Shown: piece after piece, positions 28,904 to 37,943 of the stretch
Layout of the letters: the number at the start of each line of letters is the position of its first letter
How positions within the stretch are numbered: the stretch's first letter is position 1
DNA from: Paraburkholderia sp. FT54
GTDB taxonomy: Bacteria; Pseudomonadota; Gammaproteobacteria; Burkholderiales; Burkholderiaceae
Assembly: GCF_031585635.1 (NCBI RefSeq)
Contig: NZ_CP134195.1
Coordinates: 3,596,001 to 3,660,000 of the forward strand
Direction of reading: 5' to 3'
DNA: 64,000 nucleotides
Made by a program: the position numbers and the translations under genes
Notes under the pieces: generated by a model
What the model saw: the letters and a program-made list of their open reading frames with translations, nothing else
Told to the model about the DNA's origin: nothing
Databases searched by the model: none

Positions 28904-29977
28904 ATGCCCCCGCACAATACCGACGATGTCCGCATCCGCGAACTGAAAGAACTCACGCCGCCCGCTCACCTGATCCGCGAATTCGCTTGCGACGAAACGG
29001 TGTCCGACGTGATCTACAACTCGCGCACCGCGATGCATCGCATTCTGCACGGCATGGAAGACCGCTTGATCGTGATCATCGGACCGTGCTCGATTCACGA
29101 TACCAAGGCAGCGATGGAATATGCGGGGCGTCTGATCGAGCAGCGCAAGCGCTTCGCGGGCGAACTCGAAATCGTGATGCGCGTGTACTTCGAAAAGCCG
29201 CGCACTACCGTGGGCTGGAAGGGTCTCATCAACGACCCGCACATGGACAACAGCTTCAAGATCAACGACGGCCTGCGCACCGCGCGCGAGCTGCTGTTGC
29301 GCATCAACGAACTGGGCCTGCCGGCCGGCACCGAATATCTCGACATGATCAGCCCGCAGTACATCGCCGACCTGATCTCGTGGGGTGCGATCGGCGCGCG
29401 CACCACCGAGTCCCAGGTGCACCGCGAACTGGCTTCGGGACTGTCGTGCCCAGTCGGCTTCAAGAACGGCACGGACGGCAACGTCAAGATCGCCGTCGAC
29501 GCGATCAAGGCCGCTTCGCAGCCGCACCATTTCCTGTCGGTCACCAAGGGCGGCCACTCGGCGATCGTCTCGACTGCAGGGAATGAGGACTGCCACATCA
29601 TCCTGCGTGGCGGCAAGACGCCAAACTACGACGCGGACAGCGTCAACGCGGCATGCGCGGACATTGGCAAAGCCGGTCTCGCCGCGCGTCTGATGATCGA
29701 CGCGAGCCACGCGAACAGCTCGAAGAAGCACGAGAATCAGATTCCGGTGTGCGCGGATATCGGCCGTCAGATTGCTTCGGGTGACGAACGGATTGTCGGC
29801 GTGATGGTGGAATCGCATCTGGTGGCCGGCCGCCAGGACCTGCAGGAAGGCTGCGCGCTGACGTACGGCCAGAGCATCACCGACGCGTGCATCGGCTGGG
29901 ATGAAAGCGTCGCCGTGCTCGAAGGCCTCGCCGACGCGGTCAAGCAACGCCGTGTGGCACGCGGCAGCGGCAACTGA
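28904..29977 (+). CDS. aroG: 3-deoxy-7-phosphoheptulonate synthase (class I DAHP synthase)
   Basis: A 357-residue AroAI-alpha DAHP synthase, which condenses phosphoenolpyruvate and erythrose 4-phosphate at the start of the shikimate pathway. Motifs are IIGPCSIHD at about residues 54-62, VYFEKPRTTVGWKGLINDP, GARTTESQVHRELASGLSCP and IDASHANSSKKHENQ. ATG 28904 follows a GGAG ribosome site at the right distance; a TTG four codons earlier would overlap that site. Which end product inhibits the enzyme cannot be told by eye. Expression is probably attenuated by the leader upstream. Confidence 0.95.
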   Translation: MPPHNTDDVRIRELKELTPPAHLIREFACDETVSDVIYNSRTAMHRILHGMEDRLIVIIGPCSIHDTKAAMEYAGRLIEQRKRFAGELEIVMRVYFEKPRTTVGWKGLINDPHMDNSFKINDGLRTARELLLRINELGLPAGTEYLDMISPQYIADLISWGAIGARTTESQVHRELASGLSCPVGFKNGTDGNVKIAVDAIKAASQPHHFLSVTKGGHSAIVSTAGNEDCHIILRGGKTPNYDADSVNAACADIGKAGLAARLMIDASHANSSKKHENQIPVCADIGRQIASGDERIVGVMVESHLVAGRQDLQEGCALTYGQSITDACIGWDESVAVLEGLADAVKQRRVARGSGN

Positions 29978-30007
29978 AGCCACGCTGATTGCAGCAGTAG
30001 ATGCACG

Positions 30008-30038
30008 AAAAAGCCCGGCTCGATGAGCCGGGCTTTTT
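30008..30038 (+). terminator. intrinsic terminator after aroG
   Basis: A perfect 14-bp stem (AAAAAGCCCGGCTC / GAGCCGGGCTTTTT) with a 3-nt GAT loop, 30 bp past the aroG stop. The A- and T-rich ends make it effective from both directions. Confidence 0.88.
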
Positions 30039-30113
30039 GTTAGCCAAACGGACGAATGGTGCTCCTTTAACCGCCTCTGTACCGTAACAACTCATGGCCG
30101 GGTCGAATCCGAC

Positions 30114-30142
30114 TTGACCGGGATGAAAGTTGCGTATAAGAT
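30114..30142 (+). promoter_or_regulatory. promoter of the toxin-antitoxin pair
   Basis: TTGACC (30114-30119), a 17-base spacer, then TAAGAT (30137-30142); TATAAG two bases earlier is an alternative -10. It lies about 20 bases before the toxin start. No clear operator palindrome was recognised. Confidence 0.5.
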
Positions 30143-30162
30143 TTTGTACATGAAAGGCGGCT

Positions 30163-30501
30163 ATGGAGCAGGAAAAAGAAATTCGCTGGCTAGGCTCCAG
30201 CTATCACGATTTACTCGCCTTTCCCGAAGAGATGCGTCGCCGAGCGGGGTTTCAACTGGGCAAGATTCAGGCAGGGCTCGACCCTGACGACTGGAAACCG
30301 TTTGACTCAATCGGCCCTGGAACGCGCGAGATTCGCATCAAGGAGGCAGACGGCATTTTTCGCGTCATGTACGTGACCAAGTTTGTGGAAGCACTGTACG
30401 TGCTGCATTGCTTCCAGAAGAAAACGCAAAAGCTGGGTCCGCGTGACAGGAAGATTGCCGAAACGCGGTATCGCGCCATCATTAACGATAGGAAAACTTA
30501 G
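30163..30501 (+). CDS. higB: RelE/HigB-type (Gp49-like) toxin of a type II toxin-antitoxin system
   Basis: A 112-residue basic protein. The pattern is that of phage-derived Gp49-like/HigB toxins: DLLAFPEEMRRRAGFQLGKI near the N-terminus, then REIRIKEADGIFRVMYVTKF and ALYVLHCFQKKTQKLGPRD, a core beta-sheet ending in a Lys/Arg-rich active face. Such proteins cleave mRNA at the ribosome. The toxin comes first and the helix-turn-helix partner follows after 3 bp, which is the HigBA order. The symbol reflects type, not a confirmed orthologue. Confidence 0.85.
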   Translation: MEQEKEIRWLGSSYHDLLAFPEEMRRRAGFQLGKIQAGLDPDDWKPFDSIGPGTREIRIKEADGIFRVMYVTKFVEALYVLHCFQKKTQKLGPRDRKIAETRYRAIINDRKT

Positions 30502-30504
30502 CAA

Positions 30505-30837
30505 ATGACGATCGACACCAAAATTCGTCACGTAACCAGGCCCGGCGCCAATCTGTTCCTCGAACTCGGCTTTTCCGCTGAAGAGGCGAAACGCCTGCAC
30601 GCCGCGTCGCAAAAACAGATCAACGACACGCGGCTGCTCAAGGAGCAGCTTATGACGGAACTGTCCACCTGGATCGAACAGCATCATTTGAAGCAGGCCG
30701 AGGCAGCCGAGATTCTGATGGTGTCGCGCCCGCGCGTGTCCGACGTGGTCAACAAGAAGACCACCAAGTTCACCATCGACACTTTGGTGGAAATGATGAG
30801 CCGGATCGGTAAGCCAGTCACGCTGGCGGTCGGCTAA
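30505..30837 (+). CDS. higA: HigA-type antitoxin with XRE helix-turn-helix domain
   Basis: A 110-residue DNA-binding protein. The helix-turn-helix is at about residues 62-85 (KQAEAAEILMVSRPRVSDVV), followed by NKKTTKFTIDTLVEMMSRIG, a common ending in XRE antitoxins of this class. It should neutralise the toxin encoded 3 bp upstream and repress the shared promoter. The N-terminal 45 residues may make the toxin contact. The pair sits between aroG and a cobalamin adenosyltransferase without visible remnants of a mobile element. Confidence 0.85.
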   Translation: MTIDTKIRHVTRPGANLFLELGFSAEEAKRLHAASQKQINDTRLLKEQLMTELSTWIEQHHLKQAEAAEILMVSRPRVSDVVNKKTTKFTIDTLVEMMSRIGKPVTLAVG

Positions 30838-30912
30838 CGTGCAGCACTCGTCAATGCGTGTGACTTTGCATGCGTTATCACGCCGTCATACACGCATTGC
30901 CACGGCCCGGCT

Positions 30913-31467
30913 CTAGCCGGCGCTGCGCTCGTGCTGCCACAGCACGTCGGTGCCACCGTCCGCACGATTGAGCACGCGCGCGAGCACGAACAGCAGATCG
31001 GATAGCCGGTTCACATACTGGCGCGGCGCGGCGTTAATGGTCTCGTGCTCACCCAACGCAACGATCGCCCGTTCGGCACGGCGGCACACGGTGCGGCACA
31101 CATGTGCGAGCGAGGCCGCGCGTGAGCCGCCTGGCAGAATGAACTCCTTCAGCGGCGGCAGAGCCGCGTTGTAGTCGGCAAGCCAGTCGTCGAGTTGGGC
31201 GAGTTGCCGGTCGGTAATCATCGTGTGGCCGGGAATGCACAGTTCGCCGCCAAGGTCGAACAGATCGTGCTGAATCGCAACTAGCGCTGTCCGCACCTTG
31301 TCCGGCAAGGATTCACACAGCAACACGCCGAGGTTCGAGTTGAGTTCGTCCACGTCGCCTATCGCGGCGATGCGCGCGCTGTCTTTGCGCACACGGCTGC
31401 CATCGCCAAGACCGGTGGTGCCGTCGTCCCCCGTACGGGTGGCGATCTTGCTCAAGCGGTTGCCCAT
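30913..31467 (-). CDS. cob(I)alamin adenosyltransferase, PduO type
   Basis: A 184-residue four-helix-bundle ATR. The ATP-binding N-terminus KIATRTGDDGTTGLGDGSR and the later CRRAERAIVAL and YVNRLSDLLFVLARVLN segments are diagnostic. It adenosylates cob(I)alamin to make coenzyme B12. ATG 31467 (MGNRLSKIATRTG) is chosen over the ATG six codons earlier. No cobalamin riboswitch-like structure was recognised in the 230-bp gap upstream. It is divergent from the FAD-linked dehydrogenase at 31698. Confidence 0.92.
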   Translation of the reverse strand: MGNRLSKIATRTGDDGTTGLGDGSRVRKDSARIAAIGDVDELNSNLGVLLCESLPDKVRTALVAIQHDLFDLGGELCIPGHTMITDRQLAQLDDWLADYNAALPPLKEFILPGGSRAASLAHVCRTVCRRAERAIVALGEHETINAAPRQYVNRLSDLLFVLARVLNRADGGTDVLWQHERSAG

Positions 31468-31697
31468 GTGATGTCTCCCATGCATTCAGTGACGATGCGC
31501 CGCGCCACGCTGCCCGCCATGGGCCAAGGATGGTTCACAACAACCCATCAGCCATCGCGTTTATCCATATTGCGCGCATCGTGAAGTCGCCGCCATTATA
31601 GAAGCGCTGGCCGGCTGCAACGCCGGCCCACGGGCGATCGGCGTAAAATGAAACACATGCTGCAAACCAGCACCGCCCCACATACCAGGAGACATGC

Positions 31698-33113
31698 GTG
31701 AATCATCCCGTGCCGCCGGCCCCGCTGCGCCGACCGTTTCCCGCCGAATTGCTGAGCGCCCTCAAAGCCGCCTTCGCTGATCGCGTGTCCGTCTCCGACG
31801 CCGTGCGCGCCCATCATGGCCGCGACGAATCGCCGTTCGACCCGCAACTGCCTGACGCCGTCGTGTTCGCACGCACGACCGAAGACGTGCAAACCATCGT
31901 CAAACTGTGCGGCCAGTACAATGTGCCGATCATCCCTTACGGCAACGGCTCGTCGCTCGAAGGGCATCTGCTTGCCGTGCAAGGCGGCGTATCGATCGAT
32001 CTGTCGGAAATGAACCGGGTGTTGTCGATCAACGCCGAAGACCTGACGGTCACCGTCGAGCCCGGCATCTCACGCAAGCAGTTGAACGAGGCATTGCGCG
32101 ACACGGGTCTGTTCTTCCCGATCGACCCGGGCGCGGACGCGAGCATCGGCGGCATGTCGGCCACGCGCGCCTCGGGCACCAACGCCGTGCGCTACGGCAC
32201 GATGCGCGAGAACGTGCTCGGGCTGACCGTGGTGCTGGCCGACGGCCGCGTGATCAAAACTGGCACGCGGGCCCGCAAGTCGTCCGCGGGGTACGACCTC
32301 ACGCGCCTGTTCGTCGGCTCGGAAGGCACGCTCGGCGTGATCACGGAAATCACCGTGCGCCTGTATCCGCAACCCGAAGCGGTGTCAGCGGCGGTGTGCG
32401 CGTTCCCGTCCATGGGCGCTGCGGTTCGCGCAGTGATTGAAACGATCCAGATGGGTGTGCCGATTGCGCGCGTCGAGTTCGTCGACTCGCTCGCCATCCG
32501 CTCCATCAATCGCCACTCGAATCTGACGCTGCGTGAAGCGCCCACGCTATTCTTCGAATTCCACGGCACAGAGGCCGGCGTGAAGGAGCAAGCCGAGCTG
32601 GTGCAGGAGATCGCCGCGCAGAATGCCGGCGAAGGCTTCGAATGGGCGACCCGCCCGGAGGATCGCAGCCGTCTGTGGAACGCGCGCCACAACGCCTATT
32701 TCGCCATGCTGCAACTGAAGCCCGGCTGCCGCGCGGTCACCACCGACGTCTGCGTGCCGATCTCACGTCTCGCGGAATGCGTGGAGGAAACCGAACAGGA
32801 TCTGAAAGCCTCGCCGCTGCCCTGCCCGATCGTCGGCCATGTGGGCGACGGCAATTTCCATGTCGCGATTCTGATCGATCCCAACAAGCCGGAAGAACTC
32901 GTCGAAGCCGAGCGTCTGAACCATCGCATCGTGCAACGCGCGCTGCGCATGGACGGCACCTGCACGGGCGAGCACGGCGTTGGGCTGCACAAGATGGGCT
33001 TCCTGCTCGAAGAGCACGGTGAAGTCGCGGTCGATACGATGCGCTCCATCAAGCATGCGCTCGATCCGCACAATCTGATGAACCCGGGCAAGATCTTCAC
33101 CTGGGCAGCTTGA
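31698..33113 (+). CDS. FAD-linked 2-hydroxyacid dehydrogenase (D-lactate dehydrogenase/GlcD-like)
   Basis: A 471-residue FAD_binding_4 oxidoreductase. The FAD pyrophosphate loop is PIIPYGNGSSLEGHLLA at about residues 76-92, followed by DPGADASIGGMSATRASGTN, and the C-terminal domain ends with CTGEHGVGLHKMGFL. HVGDGNFH carries a conserved His of the substrate site. The pattern fits cytochrome-linked D-lactate dehydrogenase; the substrate is inferred. It is the first of a run of related genes (glcD, glcE, glcF). Confidence 0.87.
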   Translation: MNHPVPPAPLRRPFPAELLSALKAAFADRVSVSDAVRAHHGRDESPFDPQLPDAVVFARTTEDVQTIVKLCGQYNVPIIPYGNGSSLEGHLLAVQGGVSIDLSEMNRVLSINAEDLTVTVEPGISRKQLNEALRDTGLFFPIDPGADASIGGMSATRASGTNAVRYGTMRENVLGLTVVLADGRVIKTGTRARKSSAGYDLTRLFVGSEGTLGVITEITVRLYPQPEAVSAAVCAFPSMGAAVRAVIETIQMGVPIARVEFVDSLAIRSINRHSNLTLREAPTLFFEFHGTEAGVKEQAELVQEIAAQNAGEGFEWATRPEDRSRLWNARHNAYFAMLQLKPGCRAVTTDVCVPISRLAECVEETEQDLKASPLPCPIVGHVGDGNFHVAILIDPNKPEELVEAERLNHRIVQRALRMDGTCTGEHGVGLHKMGFLLEEHGEVAVDTMRSIKHALDPHNLMNPGKIFTWAA

Positions 33114-33183
33114 GGCGTATTCAGGCGCGGCGCGCCAGAAAGCCAGCCGCGTTGGACTTGAAAGGCACGAGGAGACAAGTCAA

Positions 33184-34677
33184 ATGAACGCACCCGCTGA
33201 ACTGACGGCCGAAGTACTCGCCCAGCGCCAGCGCGAAGTCGTGCAGGCGCTAATGGCGGTATTGCCGACCCATTGTTTGCTGTATCGCGAAGAAGACACC
33301 GTCGCCTACGAGTGCGACGGTCTCGCAGCCTACCGGCGTCTGCCGCTCGCGGTGGCGTTGCCGGAGACGGAATCGCAGGTCCAGCGCATCGTGCAGATCT
33401 GCCATCGCCTCGACGTGCCGATCGTGCCGCGCGGCGCGGGCACGGGTCTGTCCGGCGGTGCCATGCCCATCCGTCACGGCGTGGTGGTGTCGCTCGCGCG
33501 CTTCCGCAAGATCGTCGAAGTCGATTCGTACGCGCGGACAGCCACGGTGCAACCCGGTGTGCGCAATCTGTCCATCTCCGAAGCCGCCGCACCTTACGGT
33601 CTGTATTACGCGCCGGACCCGTCGTCGCAGATCGCCTGCACGATCGGCGGCAATGTCTCCGAGAATTCCGGCGGCGTTCACTGCCTCAAATACGGTCTCA
33701 CGGTGCATAACGTGATGCGCGTGCGCGCCGTCACCATGGAAGGCGAAATCGTCGAGTTCGGCTCGCTCGCACCCGACGCGCCCGGCCTCGATCTGCTGGC
33801 CGTGCTGATCGGCAGCGAAGGCATGTTCGCGATCGTCACCGAAGTCACCGTCAAGCTGATTCCGAAGCCGCAAACGGCGCAGGTCATCATGGCCAGTTTC
33901 GACGACGTCGTGAAAGGCGGCGACGCGGTCGCCGGCATCATTGCGGCGGGCATCATCCCGGCGGGACTGGAGATGATGGACAAGCCGGCCACGCGCGCCG
34001 TCGAGGAATTCGTCCACGCGGGCTACGATCTCGACGCGGCGGCGATCCTGCTGTGCGAATCGGACGGCACGCCTGAAGAAGTCGCCGATGAAATCGTGCG
34101 CATGACAGCGGTGCTGCGCGAACAGGGCGCCACCCGCATCCAGATCTCCCGCTCGGAGAACGAACGGCTGCGCTTCTGGTCGGGGCGCAAGAATGCGTTC
34201 CCGGCCGCCGGGCGCATTTCACCCGACTATTACTGCATGGACGGCACCGTACCGCGCCGCAGTATCGGACCGTTGCTGGCGCGTATCGAGGTCATGGAGA
34301 AGACCTACAACCTGCGCTGCATCAACGTATTCCATGCGGGCGACGGCAACATGCATCCGCTGATCCTGTTCAACGGCAACGACCAGGACGAGTGGCACCG
34401 CGCCGAAGCGTTCGGTTGCGACATCCTCGAAGCGTGCGTGGAACTGGGCGGCACGGTGACTGGTGAGCACGGTGTGGGCATCGAGAAGATCAATTCGATG
34501 TGCGTGCAGTTTTCGCCCGAAGAACGCGACACATTCCACGCGGTCAAGCGGGCTTTCGACGCGCCCGGCCTGCTCAACCCCGATAAGGGCATTCCCACGC
34601 GGGCGCGCTGCGCCGAATACGGCAAGATGCATGTGCGCGGCGGCCTGCTGCCGCATCCGGAGTTGCCCCGCTTTTAA
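33184..34677 (+). CDS. glcD: glycolate oxidase FAD subunit GlcD
   Basis: A 497-residue flavoprotein. It has the FAD loop VPRGAGTGLSGGAMPIRHG at about residues 80-98, SSQIACTIGGNVSENSGGVH, and the C-terminal VFHAGDGNMHPLILF and TVTGEHGVGIEKINSM motifs. With GlcE and GlcF it forms the membrane-associated complex that oxidises glycolate to glyoxylate and passes electrons to the respiratory chain. It follows the related dehydrogenase by 70 bp and precedes glcE by 149 bp. Confidence 0.93.
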   Translation: MNAPAELTAEVLAQRQREVVQALMAVLPTHCLLYREEDTVAYECDGLAAYRRLPLAVALPETESQVQRIVQICHRLDVPIVPRGAGTGLSGGAMPIRHGVVVSLARFRKIVEVDSYARTATVQPGVRNLSISEAAAPYGLYYAPDPSSQIACTIGGNVSENSGGVHCLKYGLTVHNVMRVRAVTMEGEIVEFGSLAPDAPGLDLLAVLIGSEGMFAIVTEVTVKLIPKPQTAQVIMASFDDVVKGGDAVAGIIAAGIIPAGLEMMDKPATRAVEEFVHAGYDLDAAAILLCESDGTPEEVADEIVRMTAVLREQGATRIQISRSENERLRFWSGRKNAFPAAGRISPDYYCMDGTVPRRSIGPLLARIEVMEKTYNLRCINVFHAGDGNMHPLILFNGNDQDEWHRAEAFGCDILEACVELGGTVTGEHGVGIEKINSMCVQFSPEERDTFHAVKRAFDAPGLLNPDKGIPTRARCAEYGKMHVRGGLLPHPELPRF

Positions 34678-34770
34678 CACTGTGTTGCCCGCCGACGCAT
34701 CACGCGCAGCCCGCGTGGGCGTCAGTTTTCCTGCTCTCACCCTGATTACCCGATGCGGGTCCGCTCCTGG

Positions 34771-34798
34771 TTGCCAGCGAGCCCCCGCCCGGTACAAT
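34771..34798 (+). promoter_or_regulatory. possible internal promoter before glcE
   Basis: TTGCCA (34771-34776), a 16-base spacer and TACAAT (34793-34798) lie in the 149-bp gap between glcD and glcE, 28 bp before the glcE start codon. Confidence 0.45.
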
Positions 34799-34826
34799 CA
34801 ATCGAAACACAACGAAGCAGGACACC

Positions 34827-35915
34827 ATGGAAGAGGACGACATCGTCACCGTGTGGTCGGACCGTGTGCGGTCGGCCAGCGCCGAGGGGCGCGCGTTGCG
34901 CATCCGTGGCGGCGGCACCAAAGACTGGTACGGTCAGACGCTGGAAGGTGACATCCTCGACACGCGCGCTTATCGCGGCATCATCGCGTACGATCCGGCG
35001 GAGCTGGTCATCACCGCGCGCGCGGGCACGCCCCTGCTGGAGATCGAGGCCGCGCTCGCCGACCATCATCAGATGCTCGCCTTCGAACCGCCGCACTTCG
35101 GGCCGCAGGCCACCTTCGGCGGCTGCATCGCCGCGGGCATTGCCGGTCCGCGCCGCCCGTCGGCCGGCGCGGCGCGCGACTTCGTGCTCGGCGCCGTGAT
35201 CATGAACGGCCAGGGCCAGAAGCTGCATTTCGGCGGCCAGGTGGTGAAGAACGTCGCGGGCTATGACGTTTCGCGCCTGATGGCCGGCTCGCTCGGCACG
35301 CTGGGACTGATCCTGGAACTGTCGATCAAGGTGCTGCCGTTGCCGCAGGCGGAAGCCACGCTCAAATTCGACATGAACGGCACCGACGCGGTCCGTAAGC
35401 TCAACGAATGGGGCGGGCGGCCGCTGCCGATTACCGCGAGCGCCTGGCGTCATGGCACGCTGGCCGTGCGCCTCGCCGGCGCCGAGGCCGCAGTCAAGTC
35501 GGCAAAGGTGGCGCTCGGCGGCGAAGTCGTCGATGCGGTCGAAGCCGAACGGTTCTGGGCGGGCCTGCGCGAGCAGACCGACTCGTTCTTCGCCGCCATT
35601 CCGCCGCGCGCCGCGCTGTGGCGCCTCGCACTGCCTTCGATCACGGAGCCGCTGCAACTGCCCGGCGCGCAACTCATGGAATGGGGCGGCGGCCAGCGCT
35701 GGTGGATCACCGACACCGACGCGCAAACCGTGCGAATCAGCGCCAAGCAGGCCGGCGGCCACGCCACGATTTTCCGCACCGGTCACGGCTACGACCGCGG
35801 CGCCGGTGTGTTCACCCCGCTTCCCGCGCCGCTGATGAAAATCCATCGAGGCCTGAAAACCGCCTTCGACCCGGCCCGCATCTTCAATCGCGGCCGTCTC
35901 TACCCCGACTTCTGA
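34827..35915 (+). CDS. glcE: glycolate oxidase subunit GlcE
   Basis: A 362-residue FAD-binding subunit. The N-terminal half carries ALRIRGGGTKDWYG at about residues 22-35, then TFGGCIAAGIAGPRRPSAGA and VKNVAGYDVSRLMAGSLG, with a shortened C-terminal domain as in other GlcE proteins. It ends 8 bp before glcF, so the two are translated from one message. Confidence 0.92.
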   Translation: MEEDDIVTVWSDRVRSASAEGRALRIRGGGTKDWYGQTLEGDILDTRAYRGIIAYDPAELVITARAGTPLLEIEAALADHHQMLAFEPPHFGPQATFGGCIAAGIAGPRRPSAGAARDFVLGAVIMNGQGQKLHFGGQVVKNVAGYDVSRLMAGSLGTLGLILELSIKVLPLPQAEATLKFDMNGTDAVRKLNEWGGRPLPITASAWRHGTLAVRLAGAEAAVKSAKVALGGEVVDAVEAERFWAGLREQTDSFFAAIPPRAALWRLALPSITEPLQLPGAQLMEWGGGQRWWITDTDAQTVRISAKQAGGHATIFRTGHGYDRGAGVFTPLPAPLMKIHRGLKTAFDPARIFNRGRLYPDF

Positions 35916-35923
35916 GCGACGCG

Positions 35924-37150
35924 ATGCAAACCAACCTCGCGGACTTCATTCGCAACACGCCCGATGGCGACGAAGCCGACGGCATCTTGCGCAATTGCGT
36001 GCATTGCGGTTTCTGCACGGCCACTTGCCCGACCTATCAGATACTCGGCGACGAACTCGACGGACCACGCGGACGCATCTATCTGATCAAGCAGATGGTC
36101 GAAGGCGCGCCGGTCACGCGCAGCACTCAGGTGCACCTCGACCGCTGCCTGACCTGCCGCAACTGCGAAACGACCTGCCCGTCCGGCGTGCAATATGGCC
36201 GGCTGGTGGAAATCGGCCGCAAGCTCACTGAAGAAAAAGTCACGAGGCCGTTCAGTCAACGGCTGGTGCGGCGCATGCTCGCGAGCTTCGTGCCGAACAG
36301 CGCGCTCTTCACGCCGACCATGCGCATCGGCCAGCATTTTCGTCCGTTGTTGCCCAAGAAGCTGCGCGACAAGGTGCCCGCGCGGCAGCGTCCGCTCGAA
36401 TGGCCGACCGCGAAACATCCACGCAAGATGCTGATGCTGGCCGGTTGCGTGCAACCTTCGATGATGCCGAACGTCAACATCGCCACCGCGCGCGTGCTCG
36501 ACGCGCTCGGCGTGGAAACGCTGATCGCGCCGGATGCCGGCTGCTGCGGCGCGATCCGTCTGCATCTGGGCTACAACGATGAAGCGCTCGACGACCTGCG
36601 CGCCAACATCGACGCATGGTGGCCGTACGTCGAACAAGGAGCGGAGGCGATCGTGATGAACGCGTCCGGCTGCGGCGCGACCGTCAAGGAATATGCGCAC
36701 CTGTTGCGCCACGATCCAGCGTACGCGGAGAAGGCGCGCCGCGTGGTGGAATTGACGCGCGACGTCGCGGAGATCCTGCCCGAGTTCGAAGAAGCGCTGG
36801 TCGCGGTCACGCGCCGCCGCTCGGTGCACACGGTGGCGTTTCATCCGCCTTGCACGTTGCAGCATGGTCAGCAGATTCGCGGCAAGGTTGAGCATCTGCT
36901 GGCCGCGCTGGGTGTCGAGGTGCGCCTGCCCGCGGACAGTCATCTGTGTTGCGGCTCGGCCGGCACTTATTCGCTGACGCAGCCCAAGCTCTCGTATGCG
37001 CTGCGCGATCAGAAGCTCGAACGGTTGCAGGCGCAAGAGCCGCAGGTGATCGTATCGGCGAACGTCGGCTGCATTGCGCATCTGCAAAGCGGCACGTCGA
37101 CGCCGGTCGCGCACTGGATAGAACTAGTCGAGCACATGCTGTCCGTATAA
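35924..37150 (+). CDS. glcF: glycolate oxidase iron-sulfur subunit GlcF
   Basis: A 408-residue electron-transfer subunit. Two ferredoxin-type 4Fe-4S motifs lie in the N-terminal quarter: CVHCGFCTATCP and CLTCRNCETTCP. Two CCG-type cysteine-rich domains follow (GCCGAIRLHLG and CCGSAGTYSLTQPKLSY). The ATG at 35924 gives MQTNLADFIRNTPDG, the family start; the longer ORF that overlaps glcE is a shadow frame. A perfect TATAAT at 37146-37151 overlapping the stop may serve the next gene. Confidence 0.93.
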   Translation: MQTNLADFIRNTPDGDEADGILRNCVHCGFCTATCPTYQILGDELDGPRGRIYLIKQMVEGAPVTRSTQVHLDRCLTCRNCETTCPSGVQYGRLVEIGRKLTEEKVTRPFSQRLVRRMLASFVPNSALFTPTMRIGQHFRPLLPKKLRDKVPARQRPLEWPTAKHPRKMLMLAGCVQPSMMPNVNIATARVLDALGVETLIAPDAGCCGAIRLHLGYNDEALDDLRANIDAWWPYVEQGAEAIVMNASGCGATVKEYAHLLRHDPAYAEKARRVVELTRDVAEILPEFEEALVAVTRRRSVHTVAFHPPCTLQHGQQIRGKVEHLLAALGVEVRLPADSHLCCGSAGTYSLTQPKLSYALRDQKLERLQAQEPQVIVSANVGCIAHLQSGTSTPVAHWIELVEHMLSV

Positions 37151-37187
37151 TCCAGTCATCGACTTTCGCTGGACTTCTGGTTCCGTC

Positions 37188-37886
37188 ATGCCCGATCTGA
37201 TTCACAACCTCGAGGCGGTGCAGCAGCGCATCGCCATGGCCGCGCACGTGGCCGGACGCGATACGCGCTCGGTCCATCTGCTGGCGGTCTCCAAGACCTT
37301 CCCCGCCGAAGACGTACGCGCCGCCTACGCAGCCGGCCAGCGCGCGTTCGGTGAAAACTACGTGCAGGAAGCCCTCACCAAGATCGAGGCGCTCGCCGAT
37401 TTGCGCGCCACGCTCGACTGGCATTTCATCGGTCCGTTGCAATCGAACAAGACGCGGCCGGTCGCCGAGCAGTTCGACTGGGTGCATTCGGTCGATCGGT
37501 TGAAGATCGCGCAGCGGCTCTCGGAGCAGCGTCCGGACAACCTGCCGCCACTCAACGTATGCCTGCAGGTCAACATCAGTGGCGAGGCGTCGAAGAGCGG
37601 CGTGAGCATTCCCGAGGCGGTGGAAGTCGCGCAGGCGATCGCCGCCCTGCCGAAGCTGAATTTACGCGGCCTGATGGCGATTCCCGAGCCGACCGGCGGC
37701 ATCGACGAGCAGCGCGTGCCGCATCGGCACTTGCGTGAGTTGTTCGAGCGTCTGTGTAACGACGGACTCGAACTCGACACGCTGTCCATGGGTATGTCGA
37801 GCGACCTCGAGGCCGCGGTGCTGGAAGGCGCGACGATCGTGCGCGTCGGCACCGCGATCTTCGGCGCCCGAGATTACTCCAACTGA
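37188..37886 (+). CDS. pyridoxal phosphate homeostasis protein (YggS/PLPBP family)
   Basis: A 232-residue alanine-racemase-like TIM barrel. The PLP lysine lies in LLAVSKTFPAEDVRAAYAAG, followed by FGENYVQEALTKI, WHFIGPLQSNKTR and LSMGMSSDLEAAV, all family signatures. These proteins buffer free PLP and have no known enzyme activity. It precedes proC by 57 bp, a pairing seen widely in bacteria. Confidence 0.93.
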   Translation: MPDLIHNLEAVQQRIAMAAHVAGRDTRSVHLLAVSKTFPAEDVRAAYAAGQRAFGENYVQEALTKIEALADLRATLDWHFIGPLQSNKTRPVAEQFDWVHSVDRLKIAQRLSEQRPDNLPPLNVCLQVNISGEASKSGVSIPEAVEVAQAIAALPKLNLRGLMAIPEPTGGIDEQRVPHRHLRELFERLCNDGLELDTLSMGMSSDLEAAVLEGATIVRVGTAIFGARDYSN

Positions 37887-37943
37887 CCTTTCCGGGCCGC
37901 TTCAGGCTCTTCACGCTTTTCACGGCACTTCATTCGGAACATC

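Noticed and set aside
31468..31697. Cobalamin riboswitch upstream of the adenosyltransferase
   Set aside because: I looked for a B12-box-like core and found none recognisable in the divergent gap.
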